DNA from: Peptoniphilus_A sp050943655 | GTDB lineage: Bacteria > Bacillota > Clostridia > Tissierellales > Peptoniphilaceae | Direction of reading: 5' to 3' | Length of the DNA stretch: 5,396 bases | Assembly: GCF_050943655.1 (NCBI RefSeq) | Contig: NZ_JBMNPQ010000087.1 | Coordinates: 1-5,396, forward strand | Shown: positions 1 through 5,328 of the stretch, one piece after another | Numbering within the stretch: position 1 is the first letter of the stretch | Layout of the letters: every line of letters begins with the position of its first letter | Made by a program: the position numbers and the translations under genes | The notes under the pieces: generated by a model | The model's database searches: none | The model's input: the letters and a program-made list of their open reading frames with translations, nothing else | What the model was told of the DNA's origin: nothing

Positions 1-198
1 AAAACTTTAAGTTTTTTCAAAATTATTGAGAAATTTTTTTGATTATTTTTTAAATTTTAATGAAAGATTTAGATAAAAATGAAATTTTATTAGCCATTTT
101 TAATTATTATATATACCTTGTAATCAAGTAATTTAAACATATTTACAGATTTACTTTAAGAAAATTATGCTATTATCATATACTTTAAATAAAATAAG
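1..198. other. AT-rich non-coding upstream region
   Basis: This stretch is almost entirely A and T, with many short A- and T-runs, and holds no gene I can support. The longest ATG-started frame noticed is 23 codons (60-131, +) without a ribosome binding site. The A/T-runs just upstream of the promoter could act as an UP element for RNA polymerase; this is inference. A short repeat at the left edge (AAAAC...GTTTT, 1-15, followed by T's) might be the tail of a terminator from a gene outside the window, but it is too weak and too close to the edge to call. Confidence 0.6.
150..176 (+). promoter_or_regulatory. Possible secondary promoter upstream of rnfC
   Basis: TTTACT (150-155) resembles a -35 box. 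TGCTATTAT (168-176) fits the extended -10 pattern TGnTATnnT. The spacer of 15 bp is short, though an extended -10 can tolerate that. Transcription would start near 183 and give a leader of about 78 nt. It competes with the better -10 match at 199-207, so I treat it as an alternative. Confidence 0.3.
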
Positions 199-207
199 TG
201 TTATAAT
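199..207 (+). promoter_or_regulatory. Likely rnf operon promoter, extended -10 element
   Basis: TGTTATAAT is a perfect extended -10 box (TGnTATAAT) for the housekeeping sigma factor. At 17-bp spacing the -35 position (179-184, TATACT) matches TTGACA in only three of six bases, which is acceptable with an extended -10. The predicted start is near 214, giving a leader of about 47 nt before rnfC. No other promoter of this quality was seen ahead of the operon. The element lies wholly inside the palindrome at 199-214. Confidence 0.5.
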
Positions 208-214
208 TATAACA
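199..214. promoter_or_regulatory. 16-bp perfect palindrome, possible Rex-like operator
   Basis: TGTTATAATTATAACA is identical to its own reverse complement over 16 bp. It covers the -10 box and reaches the predicted start site, the expected place for a repressor to block transcription. The Rex consensus is TTGTTAANNNNTTAACAA. The site, read as 198-215, keeps the TGTTA...TAACA arms at the right spacing but differs at three of the fourteen fixed positions: the first base and the two innermost arm bases. Rex senses the NADH/NAD+ ratio, and Rnf makes NADH, so the link is sensible but inferred. A chance palindrome in AT-rich DNA remains possible. Confidence 0.35.
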
Positions 215-228
215 AAAGGTAAAAAAGG

Positions 229-248
229 CTTTATATAGCCATATAAGG
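229..248 (+). promoter_or_regulatory. Weak leader hairpin overlapping the rnfC ribosome binding site
   Basis: CTTTATAT (229-236) can pair with ATATAAGG (241-248), including one G-U pair, around the loop AGCC (237-240). The 3' arm takes in the first part of the rnfC ribosome binding site (AAGGGG, 245-250). The stem is mostly A-U and would be only marginally stable. An alternative pairing of GGCT (227-230) with AGCC (237-240) would exclude it. A modest effect on rnfC translation is conceivable; no known riboswitch or RNA thermometer family is recognised. Confidence 0.25.
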
Positions 249-260
249 GGTGAATTTTTT

Positions 261-1595
261 ATGAGTTCAAGAAATCTCACTTTCTCCGTAGGTGGAGTCC
301 ACATGGACGAACACAAAACTTTGACAGAAAAGCTGGCAATAGAAAGGATGCCTAGTCCTGAAATTGTTTACATACCTATGTCACAACATATCGGAGCGCC
401 ATGCTCACCTGTTGTTTCCAAGGGAGATTCTGTAAAAGTTGGACAAATAGTGGGTAATTCAGACGCATTTATTTCAGCAGCTGTTCACTCATCTGTATCA
501 GGTACGGTTGAGGATATTAAAAAAATGTATACAGCTGATGGAAGATTCTGTGACTGTGTTGTAATACGTAGTGACGGCAAAGATGAAATGGTTGATAATC
601 TTACTAACTTTAAGGATTATAAGGATCATCCAATTGACGACCTTATTCCATTCATAAAAGAAAAAGGAATTGTTGGTATGGGTGGTGCTGGTTTTCCACT
701 TCATGCAAAACTAAAGAGTGAGGATCCAGTTTTAGATGAATGTATCATCAATGGAGCTGAATGTGAGCCGTTTTTAACTTGCGACCACAGAATCATGTTA
801 GAAAAAACTGAGGAAATTCTAGAAGGATTGGATATTTTCTCTCATTTCTACAACAAGGAAGTTTCTTACATGGCAATCGAAGAAAATAAACCTGATGCCA
901 TAGATAAGATGGAAGAGGTAATTAATGCTCATCCAAATTGGAGTCATTTAAAAGTTGTTGGATGTCAAACTAAATATCCACAAGGTGATTCTAAGAGACT
1001 TTCAGAGGCAGTTGTGGGAAGAATTGTTCCTCAAAACGGCGTTACTAATGACGTTGGTGTTTTCTTAACTAATGTTGGTACTACTCTTGCTTTTTATGAA
1101 GCAGTAATTGAAGGTAGACCATCATATGAAAGGGTTATTACTGTAAGTGGTTCTGGAATTAAAGAACCTAAGAATATTTTAGTAAAAATTGGTACACCAG
1201 TGGGAGATATTTTAAAATTCTGTGGTGGAATTAAAGATAATCATGTTGAAATTGTATGTGGTGGACCTATGACAGGTAAATCTGTTTTTGACATGGACTC
1301 TCCAATAACTAAAACTACCTCAGGAATATTAGTATTTACTGAAGAAGAAGTAAAACCTAATGTTGAAAGTCCTTGCATCAGATGTTCAAGATGTGTTGAT
1401 CACTGTCCTGCACATATTAATCCGACAGACATCAACCATGCTATTTTAAAGGGCAATGTAGATCTTTGTATTGAACTTCACGCAGATCAATGCATGGAAT
1501 GTGGAATTTGTTCTTTCGTTTGTCCTGCTAAGAGACATTTGACTGCATCTGTTAAGTTAGCTAAACGTGAAATTCGTGCTAATGCAAAGAAGTAG
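261..1595 (+). CDS. rnfC: RnfC, NADH/FMN-binding subunit of the Rnf complex
   Basis: RnfC is the cytoplasmic peripheral subunit where electrons from ferredoxin finally reduce NAD+. The 444 residues are usual for clostridial RnfC. In order: an N-terminal barrel-sandwich domain (about 35-85), a 51-kDa-like FMN/NADH domain (about 125-275) with the glycine-rich GMGGAGFP at 139-146 and NGAECEP at 164-170, an SLBB-like segment (about 283-340), then a ferredoxin domain. That domain has two classic [4Fe-4S] motifs: Cys372, 375, 378 and 382, and Cys411, 414, 417 and 421, each followed by proline. No signal peptide or membrane helix is apparent. The ATG at 261 is supported by AAGGGGTG at 245-252, eight bases upstream, and by the N-terminal TFSVGGVHM, typical of RnfC starts. 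It is the first gene of the operon, so it is the most exposed to control from the palindromic promoter. Confidence 0.97.
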   Translation: MSSRNLTFSVGGVHMDEHKTLTEKLAIERMPSPEIVYIPMSQHIGAPCSPVVSKGDSVKVGQIVGNSDAFISAAVHSSVSGTVEDIKKMYTADGRFCDCVVIRSDGKDEMVDNLTNFKDYKDHPIDDLIPFIKEKGIVGMGGAGFPLHAKLKSEDPVLDECIINGAECEPFLTCDHRIMLEKTEEILEGLDIFSHFYNKEVSYMAIEENKPDAIDKMEEVINAHPNWSHLKVVGCQTKYPQGDSKRLSEAVVGRIVPQNGVTNDVGVFLTNVGTTLAFYEAVIEGRPSYERVITVSGSGIKEPKNILVKIGTPVGDILKFCGGIKDNHVEIVCGGPMTGKSVFDMDSPITKTTSGILVFTEEEVKPNVESPCIRCSRCVDHCPAHINPTDINHAILKGNVDLCIELHADQCMECGICSFVCPAKRHLTASVKLAKREIRANAKK

Positions 1596-1605
1596 GAGGT
1601 AGGAT

Positions 1606-2604
1606 ATGGAAAATAAAATGAAAAATCAGCCTATGAATGCAAATGCAGCACACTATGTATCACTTGCACCTCACATTAGAGCAAATGATACTGTTTCTAA
1701 GATAATGTTAGATGTAATCATTGCACTTGTTCCTGCTATGATTGCTGCAGTATACTTTTTTGGCTTAAGATCATTATTATTAATTTGTACTTGTGTAATT
1801 TCTTGTGTAGTTACTGAGTATGTTACTCAAAAAGCTCTTAAGAAGACTATTCAAGTAAGAGATTTGTCAGCAGTTGTTACTGGTATTTTAATCGCACTTA
1901 ACTTACCTGTTGAGTTTCCAATCTGGATGGCAATTTTTGGTTCAGTTTTTGCAATATTAATTGTAAAAGAATGTTTTGGTGGAATTGGTTTTAACTTTAT
2001 GAATCCGGCTTTGGCAGCAAGGCTTGTACTTATGGCATCATGGGCAAAGAATATGACTGCTTATGTGTCACCAGAGATGATTAAACAAGGTCTTACAACT
2101 TCTGCTACACTTGATGCAGCAACTTATGCAACTCCACTTCAACAAATCAGTTCTGGTGCTTTTGATAGTCTGCCAGCTCTTTCTGATATGTTTATCGGAA
2201 ACATTGGCGGAGTATTGGGAGAAACTTCTGCACTTGCACTTATTATTGGATTTATTTATTTAGTTGCAAGAAAAGTTATTTCTTGGGAAATTCCAGTTAT
2301 TTATGTTGCTGTAACAGCAATATTTTTACCAATCCTAGGTATTCCAATGGCTTATGTTCCACACGAACTTTTAGCTGGAGGACTTATGCTTGGTGCAATA
2401 TTTATGGCAACTGACTATACAACTAATCCTATAAATAGAAAAGGTAGAATTATTTTTGCAATAGGTTGTGGATTTTTGACTGCGCTTATTAGAGTTAAGG
2501 CTTCACTTCCTGAAGGGGTTTCATACGCAATATGTCTAATGAACCTTGCAACACCTTTAATCGATAAGTTAACTAAAACTGAAGCTTATGGGGAGGCGAA
2601 ATAG
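1606..2604 (+). CDS. rnfD: RnfD, membrane flavoprotein subunit of the Rnf complex
   Basis: RnfD is an integral membrane subunit related to NqrB. It carries a covalently bound FMN and takes part in electron transfer coupled to ion movement. The 332-residue protein is strongly hydrophobic, with helices at roughly 33-53, 56-75, 87-101 and 105-122, and a second group from about 195 to 320. Family signatures seen are FNFMNPALAAR (128-138), GGVLGETSALAL (201-212) and MATDYTTNPINRKGR (267-281). The loop DAATYATPL (170-178) fits the flavin-attachment pattern, making Thr176 the likely phosphoester FMN site; the second position is Ala rather than the common Gly. The ATG at 1606 follows AGGAGGT (1594-1600), which overlaps the rnfC stop codon, so translation is probably coupled. 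Attachment of FMN would need ApbE, which is not encoded here. Confidence 0.96.
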   Translation: MENKMKNQPMNANAAHYVSLAPHIRANDTVSKIMLDVIIALVPAMIAAVYFFGLRSLLLICTCVISCVVTEYVTQKALKKTIQVRDLSAVVTGILIALNLPVEFPIWMAIFGSVFAILIVKECFGGIGFNFMNPALAARLVLMASWAKNMTAYVSPEMIKQGLTTSATLDAATYATPLQQISSGAFDSLPALSDMFIGNIGGVLGETSALALIIGFIYLVARKVISWEIPVIYVAVTAIFLPILGIPMAYVPHELLAGGLMLGAIFMATDYTTNPINRKGRIIFAIGCGFLTALIRVKASLPEGVSYAICLMNLATPLIDKLTKTEAYGEAK

Positions 2605-3186
2605 ATGAAAGAACCTGTTAAATTTGGTATTATACTTCTTGTTTTTTGTGCTGTTTCTGCTGGACTTTTAGCTTATGTAAATGGTTTAACTGCTCCTGTT
2701 ATAGCAGAGGCTGAATTTCAAAAAGCAGTAAACTCTTACGAAGAAATCTTCGGAGATGAAGCTGACAATTTTGATCAGTTAGACGAAGCGAAGATGGCTC
2801 AAATTAAAGAAAAACATCCAAAAGTTGAAAAAATCTTCGTTGCTAAAAAAGGTGACGAGGTAGTTGGATACGGAATAAATATTGAATCAAACGGTTTTGG
2901 TGGAGCTATGACTAACGCTCTTGGATTTTTAATCGAAGGACAAAAAATTGCCGGATTTAGAAATATTTCCAACCAAGAAACAAGTGGTTACGGTTCTAGA
3001 ATTGAAACTGAAGAATATTATCCATCATATGAAGGCAAATCAGCAGCTGGAGAACTTACAATCAGTAAAGATCCAAAGGCTGAGAACGAAGTAATGTGGC
3101 TTACATCTGCAACAGTTTCATCTAAGGGAGTACTTGAAGGTGCAAACGAAGCTGTAGCAGTTTTTCAAGAACTTATAAATGAATAG
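2605..3186 (+). CDS. rnfG: RnfG, single-span flavoprotein subunit of the Rnf complex
   Basis: RnfG is related to NqrC: one N-terminal membrane helix (about 7-25) anchors an FMN-binding domain on the outer face, where a covalent FMN relays electrons between the RnfA/E iron-sulfur centre and RnfD. At 193 residues it is of usual size. The FMN-binding domain spans about 85-190 and includes GFGGAMTNALGF (97-108) and ETSGYGSRI (125-133), a variant of the family's ETPGLG segment. The expected flavin-attachment motif D-x-x-(S/T)-G-A-(T/S) appears as MWLTSAT (164-170), followed by VSS. Thr170 is in the right place, but the Asp is Met and the Gly is Ser. The gene abuts rnfD (stop 2602-2604, ATG 2605), with GGGAGG at 2591-2596 inside the end of rnfD. 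Identity is secure from position and domain; flavin loading is less certain. Confidence 0.93.
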   Translation: MKEPVKFGIILLVFCAVSAGLLAYVNGLTAPVIAEAEFQKAVNSYEEIFGDEADNFDQLDEAKMAQIKEKHPKVEKIFVAKKGDEVVGYGINIESNGFGGAMTNALGFLIEGQKIAGFRNISNQETSGYGSRIETEEYYPSYEGKSAAGELTISKDPKAENEVMWLTSATVSSKGVLEGANEAVAVFQELINE

Positions 3187-3190
3187 GGGG
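3185..3190 (+). promoter_or_regulatory. Atypical ribosome binding site of rnfE
   Basis: AGGGGG begins within the rnfG stop codon and ends seven bases before the rnfE ATG. It is the least canonical site in the operon: rnfD, rnfA and rnfB use AGGAGG and rnfG uses GGGAGG. A second purine run (TAGGG, 3191-3195) lies too close to the start to serve well. It may lower rnfE initiation or make it depend more on ribosomes finishing rnfG; this is inference. Confidence 0.5.
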
Positions 3191-3197
3191 TAGGGTT

Positions 3198-3794
3198 ATG
3201 AAATTAAGTAAAGTTTTTTCTGACGGCGCTTTTAAGAACAATCCCGTATTCATACAACTAATAGGGCTTTGTTCAGTACTTGCCATTACAAATAATGTTA
3301 CTAACTCACTTGCAATGGGACTTGCCGTTACTTTCGTATTAATAATGAGTAACGCAGTAGTTTCACTACTTAGAAATATTATTCCTGATAAAATAAGAAT
3401 CCCATGTTTCATCGTTGTAATCGCAACTTTCGTAACATTGGTACAAATGATACTTCAAGCTTATTCACCAGCTATTTACAGTGCGCTTGGAATTTTCCTT
3501 CCACTAATCGTTGTAAACTGCTGTATATTAGGTGAAGCTGAAGGTTTCGCATACAAAAACAAACTTGTTCCATCAATTGTAGATGGTTTCGGAACAGGAA
3601 TTGGTTACTTAATCGCTGTTCTATCAATGGGTATTGTTAGAGAATTTTTCGGAAACGGTACATTATTCGACAAACAAATTTTGCCAGAGGCATTTCCAGG
3701 AATAGGAATTATGAAGGCACCTGCCGGAGCATTTATTCTTCTTGGATTTTTAATCGCTGGTTTTAGACGTATATTAAGTAGGAGGGCAGACTGA
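3198..3794 (+). CDS. rnfE: RnfE, membrane subunit holding half of the [2Fe-2S] centre
   Basis: RnfE is a six-helix membrane protein, paralogous to RnfA and related to NqrD. The two pack with opposite orientation and share one [2Fe-2S] cluster in the membrane, which moves electrons from the inside to the outside. The 198 residues are mostly hydrophobic, with spans at roughly 19-35, 38-58, 69-89, 95-112, 131-149 and 175-192. Cys25 in GLCSVLAIT (23-31) and Cys108 in LPLIVVNC (101-108) are the expected ligands. Most RnfE proteins, as I recall, have CP at the first site; here it is CS, as in NqrD. LGEAEGFA (111-118) is the second family signature. The order after rnfG and before rnfA separates it from its paralogue. 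The stop codon (3792-3794) overlaps the rnfA ATG by one base. Confidence 0.94.
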   Translation: MKLSKVFSDGAFKNNPVFIQLIGLCSVLAITNNVTNSLAMGLAVTFVLIMSNAVVSLLRNIIPDKIRIPCFIVVIATFVTLVQMILQAYSPAIYSALGIFLPLIVVNCCILGEAEGFAYKNKLVPSIVDGFGTGIGYLIAVLSMGIVREFFGNGTLFDKQILPEAFPGIGIMKAPAGAFILLGFLIAGFRRILSRRAD

Positions 3795-4372
3795 TGTTAC
3801 AAAGTATTTTTACAATTTTAGTATCGACAATACTTGTTAATAACTATATATTTGCTCAGTTCTTGGGTATCTGTCCATTTTTAGGTGTTTCATCAAAAAC
3901 TGATACAGCTATGGGAATGGGAGTTGCAGTAACATTTGTAGTTGTGCTTGCTTCTGCTATTACATGGGTGATTCAAACTTTTGTACTTGATAGATTTGGA
4001 CTTGGATATTTACAAACAATTGCATTTATTCTTGTAATTGCTTCTTTAGTTCAATTCGTAGAGATGTTTATCAAAAAATCATCTCCTTCACTATATCAAG
4101 CCATGGGTGTTTACTTACCACTGATTACAACAAACTGTATGGTACTTGGTGTAACAGTTCTTAATGTTCAAAATGGTTATAACTTGATTGAAACTGTATT
4201 TAGTGGATTTGGAGCTTCTGTAGGTTTTACATTAGCACTTGTTCTAATCGCAGCTTTGAGAGAAAAGCTTGCACTTGCTGATGTTCCTAAAGCACTTCAA
4301 GGTGTTCCTATTGCACTAGTAAGTGCCGGATTAATGGCAATTGCCTTCTCCGGTTTCGGCGGATTAGTATAG
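3794..4372 (+). CDS. rnfA: RnfA, membrane subunit holding half of the [2Fe-2S] centre
   Basis: RnfA is the second six-helix subunit (NqrE relative) and forms the antiparallel partner of RnfE at the core of the complex. At 192 residues it is of normal length. The N-terminus LVNNYIFAQFLGICPFLGVS (14-33) is the hallmark of the family and contains Cys27. Cys115 in LPLITTNC (108-115) is the other cluster ligand. Hydrophobic spans lie at about 4-22, 38-60, 72-92, 103-122, 134-155 and 171-190. Translation starts at the ATG overlapping the rnfE stop in TGATG, with AGGAGG (3780-3785) eight bases upstream, an arrangement that favours coupled, near-equal synthesis of RnfE and RnfA. No unusual residues were noted. 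Confidence 0.96.
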   Translation: MLQSIFTILVSTILVNNYIFAQFLGICPFLGVSSKTDTAMGMGVAVTFVVVLASAITWVIQTFVLDRFGLGYLQTIAFILVIASLVQFVEMFIKKSSPSLYQAMGVYLPLITTNCMVLGVTVLNVQNGYNLIETVFSGFGASVGFTLALVLIAALREKLALADVPKALQGVPIALVSAGLMAIAFSGFGGLV

Positions 4373-4387
4373 GAGGGTTGAATAGAT

Positions 4388-5287
4388 ATGAATACAATAC
4401 TTACCCCCATAATTTTCTTAGGGATAGTAGGCGCATTCTTTGGAGTTATTCTTTCAATCGCATCAAAGGTTTTTGCAGTTGAAGTTGACCCTAAAGTTAT
4501 AGAAGTTAGAAATGCACTACCTGGCGCAAACTGTGGTGCTTGTGGTTATCCAGGATGCGACGGACTTGCTGAAGCAATCGTAGCTGGAAACGCTCCAACT
4601 AATGGCTGTCTAATCGGCGGAGCTGATTGTGCAGAAAAAGTTAGTGAAATCATGGGCGTTAACGCAGCTAATGTTGAAAGACAAGTTGCGACAGTTCTTT
4701 GTCAAGGAGACTGCGACAAAGCTAAAAATAAATATGATTACAACGACCTTAAAGACTGTAGACTTATGGCAGATTTTCAACAAGGTGCAAAATCTTGTAG
4801 CTATGGTTGCTGTGGTGGCGGAACATGTGTAAGTGTATGTGAATTTGACGCAATCCATATGGTAAATGGCGTTGCTGTAGTTGACAAAGACAAATGTGTT
4901 ACTTGTATGAAATGTATTAAGATTTGTCCAAAGAACATCATCAAACTTGTTCCATATAAAGCAAAGACAGTTGTTAAATGTCAATCATATGATCCAGGAA
5001 AAGTTGTTAGAACTAGCTGTGATATTGGATGTATCTCTTGTGGACTTTGCGAAAGAAATTGTCCAAAAGATGCAATTCACGTAAAAGACAACTTGGCATC
5101 AATTGATTACGACAAATGTATCAATTGCGGAATTTGTGTTTCTAAATGTCCTACTGGAGCTATTTTCTGTGAATATCCTGAAAGAGTAGAAAAAATGAAG
5201 GAAAGAGAAAAAGCTAAGAAGGAAAAAGAAAAACAAGAAAAAATAAAAGCTGCTCAGCTTAAAAAAGATTTAGAAAAACAAAATTAA
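4388..5287 (+). CDS. rnfB: RnfB, polyferredoxin subunit accepting electrons from ferredoxin
   Basis: RnfB is membrane-anchored by one N-terminal helix (about 5-28) and exposes iron-sulfur clusters to the cytoplasm, where reduced ferredoxin docks. The 299 residues match the long clostridial form rather than the roughly 190-residue proteobacterial one. Cysteines in order: Cys49, 52, 57 and 74 (C-x2-C-x4-C-x16-C) for the first [4Fe-4S] cluster, then Cys105, 109 and 124 in the linker. A ferredoxin pair follows, with Cys137, 141, 147 and 151 and with Cys170, 173, 176 and 180. A second pair has Cys215, 218, 221 and 225 and Cys244, 247, 250 and 254. This gives at least five [4Fe-4S] clusters. Residues 264-299 form a Lys/Glu-rich, probably helical tail. 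The ATG at 4388 follows AGGAGGG (4371-4377), which overlaps the rnfA stop; the 10-base spacer is slightly long. It is the last gene before the terminator. Confidence 0.96.
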   Translation: MNTILTPIIFLGIVGAFFGVILSIASKVFAVEVDPKVIEVRNALPGANCGACGYPGCDGLAEAIVAGNAPTNGCLIGGADCAEKVSEIMGVNAANVERQVATVLCQGDCDKAKNKYDYNDLKDCRLMADFQQGAKSCSYGCCGGGTCVSVCEFDAIHMVNGVAVVDKDKCVTCMKCIKICPKNIIKLVPYKAKTVVKCQSYDPGKVVRTSCDIGCISCGLCERNCPKDAIHVKDNLASIDYDKCINCGICVSKCPTGAIFCEYPERVEKMKEREKAKKEKEKQEKIKAAQLKKDLEKQN

Positions 5288-5300
5288 TTATAAAATTTTT

Positions 5301-5328
5301 GGCTGTATCTTTTGATGCAGCCTTTTTT
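5301..5328 (+). terminator. Rho-independent terminator of the rnf operon
   Basis: GGCTGTATC (5301-5309) and GATGCAGCC (5314-5322) form a 9-bp stem with one G-U pair around a TTTT loop, followed at once by six T's (5323-5328). It starts 13 bases after the rnfB stop and ends the operon. On the opposite strand the stem is followed by AAAAA before any T-run, so it should not work well in that direction. Confidence 0.92.

Noticed and set aside
1..17. Short inverted repeat AAAAC/GTTTT followed by T's, resembling a terminator end.
   Set aside because: Only five base pairs with one G-C, cut off by the window edge; too weak to call without the sequence to the left.
60..131. A 23-codon ATG frame on the plus strand in the upstream region (MKDLDKNEILLAIFNYYIYLVIK).
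   Set aside because: No ribosome binding site precedes it, the region is non-coding in character, and open frames of this size are expected by chance in AT-rich sequence with this composition.
227..240. GGCT...AGCC inverted repeat in the leader as a terminator or attenuator.
   Set aside because: The stem is only four base pairs and no T-run follows; it is mentioned only as a competitor to the hairpin over the ribosome binding site.
498..704. Minus-strand open frame antisense to rnfC.
   Set aside because: Low-complexity product lying within the conserved RnfC FMN-domain coding region; a shadow.
3173..3412. Minus-strand open frame antisense to the start of rnfE.
   Set aside because: It overlaps a clearly conserved membrane protein and has no recognisable features of its own.
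4610..4984. Long minus-strand open frame of 124 codons inside rnfB.
   Set aside because: It is antisense to the conserved cysteine motifs of RnfB, and its Thr/Cys/Asn-rich product is what the complement of that coding sequence gives; a shadow.
261..5287. Na+-translocating NADH:quinone oxidoreductase (Nqr) operon instead of Rnf.
   Set aside because: Nqr has the order A-B-C-D-E-F and an NqrF with FAD domain. Here there is RnfC with NADH/FMN and two 4Fe-4S motifs, and a polyferredoxin RnfB, in the order C-D-G-E-A-B.
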